A stretch of 64,000 nt of DNA. Source: Chloroflexi bacterium OLB15 (lineage in GTDB: Bacteria > Chloroflexota > Anaerolineae > Aggregatilineales > Phototrophicaceae). Positions 47,268 through 55,391 of the stretch are shown piece after piece; position 1 is the stretch's first letter; the number at the start of each line of letters is the position of its first letter. A program made the position numbers and the translations under genes. The DNA lies in contig LMZS01000028.1 in the NCBI GenBank assembly GCA_001567085.1, positions 1 through 64,000 of the forward strand, in the 5' to 3' direction. The notes under the pieces are model-generated. The model saw only the letters and a program-made list of their open reading frames with translations. It was not told where the DNA came from and made no database searches.

Positions 47268-49151
47268 ATGTCCTTCCAACCCTCAGATCATATCCGCACG
47301 ATTTTGAAAAATTTGCCGATGAAACCCGGCGTTTATCTGATGAAAGATGAACACGGGACAATCATCTATGTTGGCAAGGCGATCAAACTGCGTAACCGCG
47401 TGCGCAGCTATTTCAACGCCAGCGCCGAAAACAGCCTGAAAACCATTCATCTGCGCGAGCATATCCGCGATATTGATTTCATCGTTGAAGAAAACGAGAT
47501 CAAGGCGCTGATCCTCGAAGAAACGTTGATCAAGCGCTATAAGCCGCGCTACAACATCAGCCTGAAGGATGATAAACGCTACCCGTATATCAAGGTGCTG
47601 TGGCACACGCCGTTCCCTAAAGTGGAAACGACGCGCCGAATTGTGAACGATGGCAGCCGCTATTTCGGGCCGTATGTAGCGATGTGGGCGGTGCAAAACA
47701 CGCTGCAAACGCTGCGTAAAGCCTTCCCCTATTTGACCTGTGATCGCGAGATCACCGGCAAAGACCCGCGCCCGTGCCTGTTTTATGACATCAAGCTGTG
47801 TAATGGCCCGTGTATCGGCGCGGTGAATCAGGAACAGTACCGGCACATGATCAGCGAATTTATGGATGTGCTGAGCGGAAAATCGGAAATAGTGGTACAG
47901 CGGCTGACCGATGAGATGAATGCCGCTGCCGAAGCGATGGACTTTGAACGGGCGGCAGCGCTTCGTGACCAGCTTCGGGCGATTGAATACATCACCCGCC
48001 AGCACAAAGCGGTATCTGCTGACTTTGCAGATCGCGATGTGATCGCGCTTGCCCGCGATGACAATGAAACTGTGGTGCAAATCCTGTTCATCCGCAACGG
48101 CAAATTGATCGGCAGCGATTCACGGGCGCTGGATAATACTCTCGGCGAAACTGACAGCGAAATTCTGGAAGCCTTCATCCAACGTTTCTACAGCGATACC
48201 GCCGAAGTACCTGAAGAAGTAGTGCTGCCGAACAATATTGAAGAGGCGCGGATTATTGAACGGTGGCTGCGCGATAAGCGGCGCGGCAAACGGGTGAGCA
48301 TCACGGTTCCCCAACGCGGCGATAAAAAGCAGCTCGTGAATATTGCCGAAGAAAACGCGCAAGAGGCGCTGCGAATGATGCGGGCGCAGTGGGAAGCCGA
48401 TACGCATAAACAGGAAACCGCGCTCTCTCAGCTACAGGAAGCGCTTTCACTGGCTAAGCCGCCCAACCGCATTGAGTGCTATGACATCAGCACCACACAG
48501 GGGACGGCGATTGTCGCCAGCCGGGTGGTATTTGTACAGGGCGTGCCGAAAAAGAGCGAATATCGCAAGTTCAATATTCGCACCGTGAGCCACAAAGGAT
48601 CAGACGATTATCAGTCAATGCGAGAAGCGCTAACGCGGCGCTTCAACCGCTGGAAGCAATCGTATGAAGCACCAACAGAAATTGGCCCCGGGGCGGATGA
48701 CAAAGATGAAACATGGCGTTTGCTGCCGGATCTGCTGATGGTAGACGGCGGCAAGGGGCAGTTGAACATCGCCGCAGAAGTGCTGCAAGAATTCGGGTTA
48801 ACCGAGCGCGTGCCGCTGGTTTCGCTGGCAAAACAGTTTGAGGAAATCTACCGGCCAGGAATTTCGCACCCGCTGATTTTGCCGCGCCGAAGCGATGCAT
48901 TGTATCTGGTGCAGCGCATCCGTGATGAGGCGCACCGCTTCGCGATCACCAGCCACCGCCAGCGCCGCACCAAATTGGGCATGGTCAGCCAGCTTGAAGC
49001 GATCCCCGGTGTAGGGCCATCAAAACGCAAGGCGCTGCTGAAAGCGTTTGAAAATTCCGTCACCGCGATTCGTGCCGCCAGCATAGACGAGCTTGCCGCC
49101 GTGCCGGGCATCAACCGCAAACTGGCGGAAACTATCAAGGAAATGCTGTAG
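47268..49151 (+). CDS. uvrC: Excinuclease ABC subunit C
   Basis: 627-residue nuclease that makes both incisions in nucleotide excision repair. N-terminal GIY-YIG domain (PGVYLMKDEHGTIIYVGKA, about 20-38), then FGPY and the CLFYDIKLCNGPCIG cysteine region. A UvrB-binding UVR motif follows (AMDFERAAALRDQLRAIEYI, about 223-242), then the RNase H-like endonuclease (IECYDISTTQGTAIVAS, DLLMVDGGKGQLN) and terminal helix-hairpin-helix repeats (LEAIPGVGPSKRKALLKAF, LAAVPGINRKLAETI). All parts are present. Start ATG 47268 agrees with the family. Confidence 0.97.
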   Translation: MSFQPSDHIRTILKNLPMKPGVYLMKDEHGTIIYVGKAIKLRNRVRSYFNASAENSLKTIHLREHIRDIDFIVEENEIKALILEETLIKRYKPRYNISLKDDKRYPYIKVLWHTPFPKVETTRRIVNDGSRYFGPYVAMWAVQNTLQTLRKAFPYLTCDREITGKDPRPCLFYDIKLCNGPCIGAVNQEQYRHMISEFMDVLSGKSEIVVQRLTDEMNAAAEAMDFERAAALRDQLRAIEYITRQHKAVSADFADRDVIALARDDNETVVQILFIRNGKLIGSDSRALDNTLGETDSEILEAFIQRFYSDTAEVPEEVVLPNNIEEARIIERWLRDKRRGKRVSITVPQRGDKKQLVNIAEENAQEALRMMRAQWEADTHKQETALSQLQEALSLAKPPNRIECYDISTTQGTAIVASRVVFVQGVPKKSEYRKFNIRTVSHKGSDDYQSMREALTRRFNRWKQSYEAPTEIGPGADDKDETWRLLPDLLMVDGGKGQLNIAAEVLQEFGLTERVPLVSLAKQFEEIYRPGISHPLILPRRSDALYLVQRIRDEAHRFAITSHRQRRTKLGMVSQLEAIPGVGPSKRKALLKAFENSVTAIRAASIDELAAVPGINRKLAETIKEML

Positions 49152-49282
49152 GATTCGCCAGTAGAATTAGAATCGGGTTATAGATCGGATATAAAAATCC
49201 GACACTCACAGGTAGTGTTAAGCGATCATGTTAAACTTTTCCAGCTCGCTTACAGCTGTCATAACAGGTTGTTAATAAGCCC

Positions 49283-49657
49283 ATGTCGCACATTCTGGTC
49301 ATTGAAGACGAACGGTTCTTGCTTCGCGATATCATGGAATTGCTTGAATTCAGTGATTTTGAGGTGCTGGGGGCAACCAGCGGCGAACAGGGACTTGAAA
49401 TGGCCGAGCAGCACCAGCCCGATTTGATCCTGTGCGATATTGGCCTGCGCGGCAATATGAACGGTTACCAGGTGCTGGAAACGCTGCGTAGCACACTGTC
49501 TATTAGCGGCATACCATTTGTGTTCATGAGCGCGCGGGCTGACCCCGACAGTCGTGCGTTAGGTTTGGAAAAAGGCGCAGACGACTACCTGACCAAACCC
49601 TTCGCCGCCTCTGACCTGATTGATACGGTGACGCGGCTTTTACAAAAAACATCGTGA
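49283..49657 (+). CDS. Single-domain response regulator
   Basis: 124-residue CheY-like receiver. The acid pocket E8-D9-E10, phosphoacceptor D52 (ILCDIG), Ser in FMSARA and Lys in LTKPF are all in place, so it should be phosphorylatable. No output domain and no histidine kinase nearby; the signal source must be encoded elsewhere. It follows uvrC by 131 bases and precedes tRNA-Lys. Confidence 0.93.
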   Translation: MSHILVIEDERFLLRDIMELLEFSDFEVLGATSGEQGLEMAEQHQPDLILCDIGLRGNMNGYQVLETLRSTLSISGIPFVFMSARADPDSRALGLEKGADDYLTKPFAASDLIDTVTRLLQKTS

Positions 49658-49691
49658 GCTGTGTACAGCCGCTCACTTGAGCGAAAAAGTC

Positions 49692-49719
49692 TTGATCTGC
49701 AAATACCCTCTGCTATAAT
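49692..49719 (+). promoter_or_regulatory. Promoter of tRNA-Lys
   Basis: -35-like TTGATC (49692-49697), 16-bp spacer, TATAAT (49714-49719) with TGC directly before it (extended -10). The mature tRNA starts 13 bases downstream. Confidence 0.75.
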
Positions 49720-49731
49720 GCCCAGATATAT

Positions 49732-49804
49732 GGCTCCGTAGCTCAATTGGCAGAGCAGTTGACTCTTAATCAATCGGTTACAGGTTCGAGTCCTGTCGGA
49801 GTCA
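49732..49804 (+). tRNA. tRNA-Lys (anticodon CTT)
   Basis: 73 nt. The acceptor GGCTCCG pairs with CGGAGTC (one G-U pair); discriminator A. The anticodon stem GTTGA/TCAAT holds loop CTCTTAA, giving CTT. D-loop GCTCAATTGGCAGAGC and T-loop GGTTCGAGTCC are normal. The 3' CCA is not encoded. Confidence 0.96.
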
Positions 49805-49818
49805 CATTTCATATGAGG

Positions 49819-49858
49819 GAAAAAGGGGATGCAGTCACTGTATTCCCTTTTTTATTTT
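49819..49858 (+). terminator. Terminator of tRNA-Lys
   Basis: Arms AAAAAGGGGAT (49820-49830) and ATTCCCTTTTTT (49842-49853) with an inner CAG/CTG pairing, followed by ATTTT. Directly downstream of the tRNA. Confidence 0.8.
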
Positions 49859-50169
49859 GAGTCAATCTACCCACGTTTTTGGTGCTGATAATCGAATCGC
49901 CGCAGAGGATCATGGCGAAGTGTTCCAGTAATGCGCCATATCAAAGATGGAAAATGCTCATTACAGAATTAAGCCCTTCAAGCGCGCGATCACTGGAACT
50001 TCGCTCACAGTTTCCCGGCATTGCTGCGACTGCTGTTATAGCTTCAAAACCAGATCATCTAAAGATTTTTCTAAATTACCCGCGATATTTTTATGTGTAC
50101 CCGCTATGATTTAGTATCTGCGCCACTGCTATAAATTCAATCCGACAGAGGGTAGCCCTAAGAGAATCA
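49859..50169. other. Intergenic region before the CNNM gene
   Basis: 311 bases. A 76-codon frame at 49879-50109 lacks coding character and I reject it. I see no RNA structure; an AT-rich stretch near 50060-50110 may contain the promoter of the downstream gene. Confidence 0.45.
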
Positions 50170-51555
50170 ATGGATAATATCGCTTTAGAGTTAGTGATCA
50201 TCTTCGTCCTGCTGCTGGCAAACGGGTTCTTCTCTGGCTCTGAAATCGCGATTGTCTCCGCGCGCCGCAGCCGCCTGGAAGCCAAAGCCAACGAAGGCAG
50301 CAGCGGCGCTAAAACCGCGCTGAAACTCTCACAAAATCCGGATCGTTTTCTGGCGACGGTACAAATTGGCATCACGCTGATTGGCACCATCTCCAGCGCT
50401 TTCGGCGGCGCGCGCCTGAGCGCGGTGCTGGCAGAGTACCTGCGCGCTATTCCCGGTATTGCCCCTCATGCCAACGCGATAGCCTTCGCCATTGTAGTAA
50501 TTTTGCTCACCTACTTTTCGCTGATCATCGGCGAGCTGGTGCCGAAGAAACTGGCGCTGCGGGCTGCGGAGTCTTTTGCCATCCTGGTTGCGCCGATCAT
50601 GCATTTCCTGGAACGGATCGCCACGCCAATTGTTGGCTTCCTGACTTTTTCGATGAACGTGGTGCTGCGACTGCTGGGGCAAAAAGAGAGCGAAACCGCT
50701 GCCATCACCGAAGAAGATATTGTGTACATGGTGCGCGCAGGCACAGAAAGCGGCGCGGTAGAAGCGCATCATGCCGATCTCATTGAGCAGGTTTTCGATT
50801 TTGCAGATCGTCAGGTAAAGATGGTTATGACCCCCCGACCTAACATGATCGGGGTGGATGTTTCAATGACGCTGGACGAAGTTGCTGCCGTATTTGCTGA
50901 AAATCCGTTTTCACGGCTGCCGGTATACGAGGAAAGCATTGACAATGTGATCGGCGTGCTGCACGCGAAAGATATTGTCAGGCTGCTGCGCGATAGTGAT
51001 TCAGAAACGTTGAAATCGGTCATACGCCAACCAGCATTTATCGTAGAAACGGAGCTTATAGATCGGGTGCTGGAGCAATTTCGTAAAACAGGCGTGCATT
51101 TCGCCATTGTGATAGACGAGTACGGTCAGACTGCCGGAATGGTGACGCTGCAAGACTTGCTGGAAGAACTGGTCGGCAGCATTCGTGATGAAACGGACGT
51201 GCCCGATCCTGACGAAATTGCCCGGCGTGATGATGGCTCGTGGTTGATCAGCGGGATAACTCCAGTTGATAAAGTGCAGGATGCAACTGGCCTACCCATG
51301 CCGCCACAATTAGACGATATGGATTTCAACACTATCGCGGGGCTGGTGCTGGCGCTGCTGAGCCGCATCCCGGCTGTTGGCGACGTTCTGGAGACCAGCG
51401 GCTATAAAATAGAAGTGGTAGATATGGATGAGCGCCGCATTGATAAATTGCTCATCATCCCGCCTGCGCCCAGACCGGATGATGAGGGGGGCGAAACTAC
51501 GGGGAAAGCAAGCAGAGATACACTAAGAACAGGCGATGAAAGCGGCAGCCTCTAA
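50170..51555 (+). CDS. CNNM/CorC (UPF0053, hemolysin-family) transporter protein
   Basis: 461 residues. The DUF21 membrane domain comes first (about 1-190: LELVIIFVLLLANGFFSGSEIAIVSARRSRLE, then IIGELVPKKLALRAAE, a family hallmark). Two CBS motifs follow (about 215-330: VMTPRPNMIGVDVSMTLDEV, RLPVYEESIDNVIGVLHAKDI, FAIVIDEYGQTAGMVTLQDLLEELVG). A CorC_HlyC domain (about 350-430: WLISGITPVDKVQDATGLPMP) and a polar tail end the protein. Homologues export Mg2+ or Co2+, or assist divalent-metal homeostasis; the hemolysin name is historical. Confidence 0.95.
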   Translation: MDNIALELVIIFVLLLANGFFSGSEIAIVSARRSRLEAKANEGSSGAKTALKLSQNPDRFLATVQIGITLIGTISSAFGGARLSAVLAEYLRAIPGIAPHANAIAFAIVVILLTYFSLIIGELVPKKLALRAAESFAILVAPIMHFLERIATPIVGFLTFSMNVVLRLLGQKESETAAITEEDIVYMVRAGTESGAVEAHHADLIEQVFDFADRQVKMVMTPRPNMIGVDVSMTLDEVAAVFAENPFSRLPVYEESIDNVIGVLHAKDIVRLLRDSDSETLKSVIRQPAFIVETELIDRVLEQFRKTGVHFAIVIDEYGQTAGMVTLQDLLEELVGSIRDETDVPDPDEIARRDDGSWLISGITPVDKVQDATGLPMPPQLDDMDFNTIAGLVLALLSRIPAVGDVLETSGYKIEVVDMDERRIDKLLIIPPAPRPDDEGGETTGKASRDTLRTGDESGSL

Positions 51556-51630
51556 AACATATGAGGCTGCATTCTGACACGGCTGCCTAAGCGGGCGATG
51601 ATGCGCCAAGCGCGATCCTCTGGCTGATGC

Positions 51631-52417
51631 TCATTCCCCTTCTCTAAGCGACAGCATGTAATCACCTGTATTGCCTTCAGAATATGGCCTGAGGATGATT
51701 CGGTACTCGCCATCACGCGGCAAGACTATGCCTTGCAGCGCAGGATCGGCGCCAAAAGAATCATCGTCGGCAGCAATTTCAATGCCATTGGGGTCTAAAA
51801 GCTGAAGCGTGGTATCAAAGCTGCTGCTGGAAACGCTGATCCAGACCACATCATTCGCAGCGCCATTGAACGTGAATACTTGCAGGCATTGGCGCAACTG
51901 CTCATTTACTACATCACCATACGCAATACTGCGCGGCACTTTGACCATCGTCGCTTGCAGGCTAAGTTCATACTCGCCCGTGTCGCCGCTAAAGCCATCG
52001 GCATGAATGGTATAGGTGCCAGAAACCGGTAGCGGATAACAGCTAATCAGCGCATTTAAGCCATCGCCGTCGTCATCGTCGCTCGTCAGTTCAGTGCCAT
52101 CTGGCGAGAACAGGCGCACCAGCGGATCGTAGCTGGAATCAGGATCGGCACGATTAAGCGCAAGGGTGACAGTTTCACCGGCCTGCCCTTCAAAACGTCC
52201 AGCGGCTAACGCCGAAAAAGCTGTTTTCACCGGTCACCGTTGAACCGATTTCAATCACTGAAGGCTCGCCAATATTCAGGTTCAGGTCGGTTTCATCAAG
52301 CACAAAGAAAATGAAAGCCGCAAGCGCAGCAAGCACGAAGATGATCCATAAGCTGCACCCCCCACTACAGGGCAAACGGCAGCCGCCAACATTTTGAATA
52401 GGGTGTGAAGTCGTCAT
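51631..52417 (-). CDS. Membrane-anchored PPC-domain protein (frameshifted)
   Basis: With one A removed from the A5 run at 52215-52219 this reads as one 261-residue protein starting at ATG 52417. It has a Cys-rich, Gly-rich cytoplasmic leader (GGCRLPCSGGCSLW), a TM helix (about 24-41, IIFVLAALAAFIFFVLD), then two PPC-type beta-sandwich units: GRFEGQAGETVTLAL...SGTYTIHADGFSGDTGEYELSL and FTFNGAANDVVWISVS...DGEYRIILRPYSEGNTGDY. Uncorrected, the first piece stops at 52190 and the second starts from GTG 52230. The domain should lie outside the membrane. The role is unknown. Confidence 0.75.
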
Positions 52418-52426
52418 AGCTACTCG

Positions 52427-53392
52427 TTAGAATCCATCAGTTGCCTGGTTCAGGCGCGTGATTTCAACTTCTGAAAGCACCAGATCAGGTGCGCCTACTA
52501 TCTCTTCAAGTTGTGCCACCGTGCGCACGCCAATAATGGGCGAACTTATTGAAGGCCGCGCCAGCAGCCAGGCCAGCGCGATATGAGGAAGTGGCGCAGC
52601 ATGTTCAGCGGCAATTTCGCGAACGACCTCAAGGGCATCATAGGCGCGTTCATTATCAACTAACTTGCGAATCACGCTGCTTTCTGTGCGGGCTGTATCA
52701 GGCGCGCGATTTTCACGCGAATACTTGCCGGTCAAAAAGCCAGCTGCCAGCGGGCTGTAGGGAATCACCGCGATACCCTGATCGAGGCACATCGCTTCCT
52801 GTTCGCGCTCAAATTCGTCACGATGCAGCAGGCTGTAATGCGGCTGCGAGCATACAAACGGCGCATACCCATATTTATCGCTGATCCACTGCGCCTTCAC
52901 GGTTTGCCACGCTGGGAAATTGCTATAGCCGATATATCGCACCTTACCCTGCCGCACCAGAATATCGAGCGCTGAAAGCGTCTCATCAAGCGGGGTTTCA
53001 GGGTCTGGCGCGTGTAACTGATACAGGTCAATGTAATCAGTATTCAAGCGGCGCAGGCTGTCTTCCACCGCCCGCAAAATATGGGTACGGCTTAACCCTT
53101 CGCCATTTGGGCCAGCCCACATTCTGCCCCGCACTTTGGTCGCTAAAATAATGTTGTCACGGTCACGGGTTTTGAACCATTCGCCAATGATGGTTTCTGA
53201 TTCACCGCCCGTATTGCCGGTAATCCAGCGCGAGTAAACGTCGGCAGTATCAAAAAAGTTGATCCCTGCATCTACAGCCGCATCCATCACATTGAAGGAT
53301 GTTTCTTGATCAGCAGACCAACCAAAATTCATCGCGCCAAGGCAAAGCGCGCTTACTTTTAAGCCTGTGCGTCCCAACCGCCGATATTGCAT
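52427..53392 (-). CDS. Aldo/keto reductase
   Basis: 321-residue NADPH-dependent TIM-barrel oxidoreductase. Catalytic tetrad regions are visible: INFFDTADVYSR (Asp and Tyr), LATKVRG (Lys) and DLYQLHAPDP (His). GKVRYIGYSNFPAW and IPYSPLAAGFLTGKYSR are typical of the YghZ/IolS-like branch, and PIIGVRTVAQLEEIVGA is the cofactor-binding end. The substrate is not predictable. Its stop is 10 bases upstream of the PPC protein's start, so the two could be co-transcribed. Confidence 0.94.
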   Translation of the reverse strand: MQYRRLGRTGLKVSALCLGAMNFGWSADQETSFNVMDAAVDAGINFFDTADVYSRWITGNTGGESETIIGEWFKTRDRDNIILATKVRGRMWAGPNGEGLSRTHILRAVEDSLRRLNTDYIDLYQLHAPDPETPLDETLSALDILVRQGKVRYIGYSNFPAWQTVKAQWISDKYGYAPFVCSQPHYSLLHRDEFEREQEAMCLDQGIAVIPYSPLAAGFLTGKYSRENRAPDTARTESSVIRKLVDNERAYDALEVVREIAAEHAAPLPHIALAWLLARPSISSPIIGVRTVAQLEEIVGAPDLVLSEVEITRLNQATDGF

Positions 53393-53513
53393 TAGCGCCT
53401 TCCTGTTTCATCTGTATTTTGCCGTATGGTGAATTATAACAAGCGCAATTGGCATAAAGACATATAATCAACAAATAACACTTACATAACAGTTGACGTA
53501 AGGGGTGAACAGC

Positions 53514-54626
53514 ATGGATGCCGGGCAAACATGGGTTGATCTGGGAGATGTAGAAACGCTAAAACAATCACCTTTGCGCCAGATCAACGTTGGCAGAACA
53601 CGTTTTGCCCTCAGCTATCAAGATGGGACGTTCGGCATCGTTTCCGGCGTGTGCAATCACATGGCGGGGCCGCTCGGTGACGGCCATCTGGAGGGGGAAT
53701 ACATCACCTGCCCCTGGCACCACTATAAATATCATCGTGTTACCGGGGAAGGCGAACCCGGCTATGAATCAGATCGCGTGCCGCGCTATGAGTTCAAACA
53801 GGAAGGCGGGCGGCTGCTGGTCAATTTACAGGCAGTGACCACACGCACCAAACCGCCGCACGAGGCTCACCCGCTAACCCGCCCGATTGTGCGTGCGCAA
53901 GGCCCGGTGCGGCTGCTGGGTATTTCGACTACAGCAATGGATGTGAACTACCCGCGTTACTCCACATCGGAAGCGCTGCTGGATATCGCGCTGCAACATG
54001 CCGCTTCGATGGGGGCAGAAACCCGATTGATCAAGATCAATGATTTGAAGTTTCGCAACTGCGAAGGCTATTACTCCAAGAGCGCCCACGCCTGCACGTG
54101 GCCGTGTTCGATCACTGAAATGGACAAGAAAGACGAGATGCAGGTGGTATATGAGGCGCTGATTCACTGGTGCGACGCGGTAATCGTGTCAACGCCGATC
54201 CGATGGGGAAGCGCCAGTTCCCTGTATTTCAAGATGATCGAGCGCATGAACTGCATCCAGAATCAGATCACGATCCGCAATAACGTGTTGATACGCAACA
54301 AAGTAGCCGCCTTCATCATCACCGGCGGGCAGGACAATATTCAGGCGGTAGCCGGGCAAATGCTGATGTTCTTTAACGAGCTTGGCTTTGAAACCCCGCA
54401 GTTTCCATTCATCGCCCACAGCCGGGGCTGGGATGCCGAAGATATGGAAAACAATATCAAGATGGTGCAGACGGATAACGACCTGCACGATGGCGCACGT
54501 GAACTCGCGGCGCGTTCGGTTGAAAAAGCGCGCACGCTGATCCAATCAGCAGCGCCCGCCAAGATCGAGCGCGGGGGGCGTAAGGCACATAAGTCGGCAG
54601 CGGCAGCGGAAGAGTCCCCACGATAA
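53514..54626 (+). CDS. Rieske domain fused to flavodoxin-like NAD(P)H reductase
   Basis: 370 residues from ATG 53514, preferred over GTG 53505 because AAGGGG sits eight bases before it. Residues about 6-107 are a Rieske [2Fe-2S] domain with CNHMAGPLGDG and CPWHHYKYHRVTGEGEPG (CxH and CxxH ligands). After a linker, residues about 128-355 resemble an NADPH-dependent FMN reductase/flavodoxin fold: RLLGISTTAMDVNYPRYSTS, the C-rich NCEGYYSKSAHACTWPC segment, WCDAVIVSTPIRWGSASSLY and AAFIITGGQDNIQAVAG. One chain thus holds an Fe-S centre and a flavin site, suggesting internal electron transfer. The substrate is unknown. It is divergent from the aldo/keto reductase. Confidence 0.88.
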   Translation: MDAGQTWVDLGDVETLKQSPLRQINVGRTRFALSYQDGTFGIVSGVCNHMAGPLGDGHLEGEYITCPWHHYKYHRVTGEGEPGYESDRVPRYEFKQEGGRLLVNLQAVTTRTKPPHEAHPLTRPIVRAQGPVRLLGISTTAMDVNYPRYSTSEALLDIALQHAASMGAETRLIKINDLKFRNCEGYYSKSAHACTWPCSITEMDKKDEMQVVYEALIHWCDAVIVSTPIRWGSASSLYFKMIERMNCIQNQITIRNNVLIRNKVAAFIITGGQDNIQAVAGQMLMFFNELGFETPQFPFIAHSRGWDAEDMENNIKMVQTDNDLHDGARELAARSVEKARTLIQSAAPAKIERGGRKAHKSAAAAEESPR

Positions 54627-54709
54627 AAAAGGGCTGCGGCAATTTTGTGACACTGCTGTTACACAAGGGAATAGACCATTTGTCGTTAGTTTAGATAGGC
54701 TGCGCAACC

Positions 54710-55345
54710 ATGAATAACAGCCATCAGCGCAAACCGATTTCTCAAGCATTAAAAGCACACAGCGAAAGGGAAATTCTTCCCTTCACGCCTACAACCGCGC
54801 CGTTGATGAAACTGCAAAGCACGATTGGCAACCGGGCTATGCAGCGGATGCTGGCACATAACAGCGTGATTCAGCGGGATACCGGCAGCAATGGTGGCGG
54901 GCAAGCCCAACCGGCAGATAATCAGCAGGGAAAATACGCGGCGCTGCTGACCATTTATGTTGACGGCGCAAAATTGAAAGGCACGAGTAAAGTCAGCGGT
55001 TATGAAGAAGCGATAGAAATCCTGAGTTACCAACCAGTGCAACCAGCTTTCGCGAACAGGCGTCGGGATACTGATGAAAAAAACGGTCGTACTGACGGTG
55101 GTGAATTGGCTTTAATCAAATCGTCAGACGCAACAAGCTCAAAGATTATTGAAGCGAATACTGCGGGCTCTGCGGTTAAATTTAAGCTGGTCGGCGGAAA
55201 ATTTGATAACGAGGGGAAATTTACACCCTATCTCACTATCGAGTCAGATGATGCGTATATTTCGGCGTATAGTTTTAGCTCTGGCGATCACGGAAACCCC
55301 ATAGATTCTTTCAACATTATGTATATGCCAGCGAAGAAAAAGTGA
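54710..55345 (+). CDS. Hcp-like protein with an injection-system-type leader
   Basis: 211 residues, no signal peptide. Residues 35-48 (LQSTIGNRAMQRML) and 54-56 (IQR) match the motif that opens many proteins of extracellular contractile injection systems, especially DUF4157 toxins. A Gly/Gln-rich linker follows, then residues about 74-208 resemble an Hcp tube-protein beta-barrel: AALLTIYVDGAKLKGTS, EEAIEILSYQ, GGELALIKSSDATSSKIIEAN, AVKFKLVGG and a final ISAYSFSSGDHGNPIDSFNI. No sheath, baseplate or AAA+ gene of such a system is in the window. It could be a cargo or decoy of a system encoded elsewhere. The assignment is by pattern, not alignment. Confidence 0.55.
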   Translation: MNNSHQRKPISQALKAHSEREILPFTPTTAPLMKLQSTIGNRAMQRMLAHNSVIQRDTGSNGGGQAQPADNQQGKYAALLTIYVDGAKLKGTSKVSGYEEAIEILSYQPVQPAFANRRRDTDEKNGRTDGGELALIKSSDATSSKIIEANTAGSAVKFKLVGGKFDNEGKFTPYLTIESDDAYISAYSFSSGDHGNPIDSFNIMYMPAKKK

Positions 55346-55391
55346 AACCGCCGCATAATCGAAAACTCTCAGTTGCGGTCGCGCTGACAGG

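Noticed and set aside
49879-50109. 76-codon plus-strand frame after tRNA-Lys
   Set aside because: No RBS, no conserved-looking segment and weak composition; treated as intergenic.
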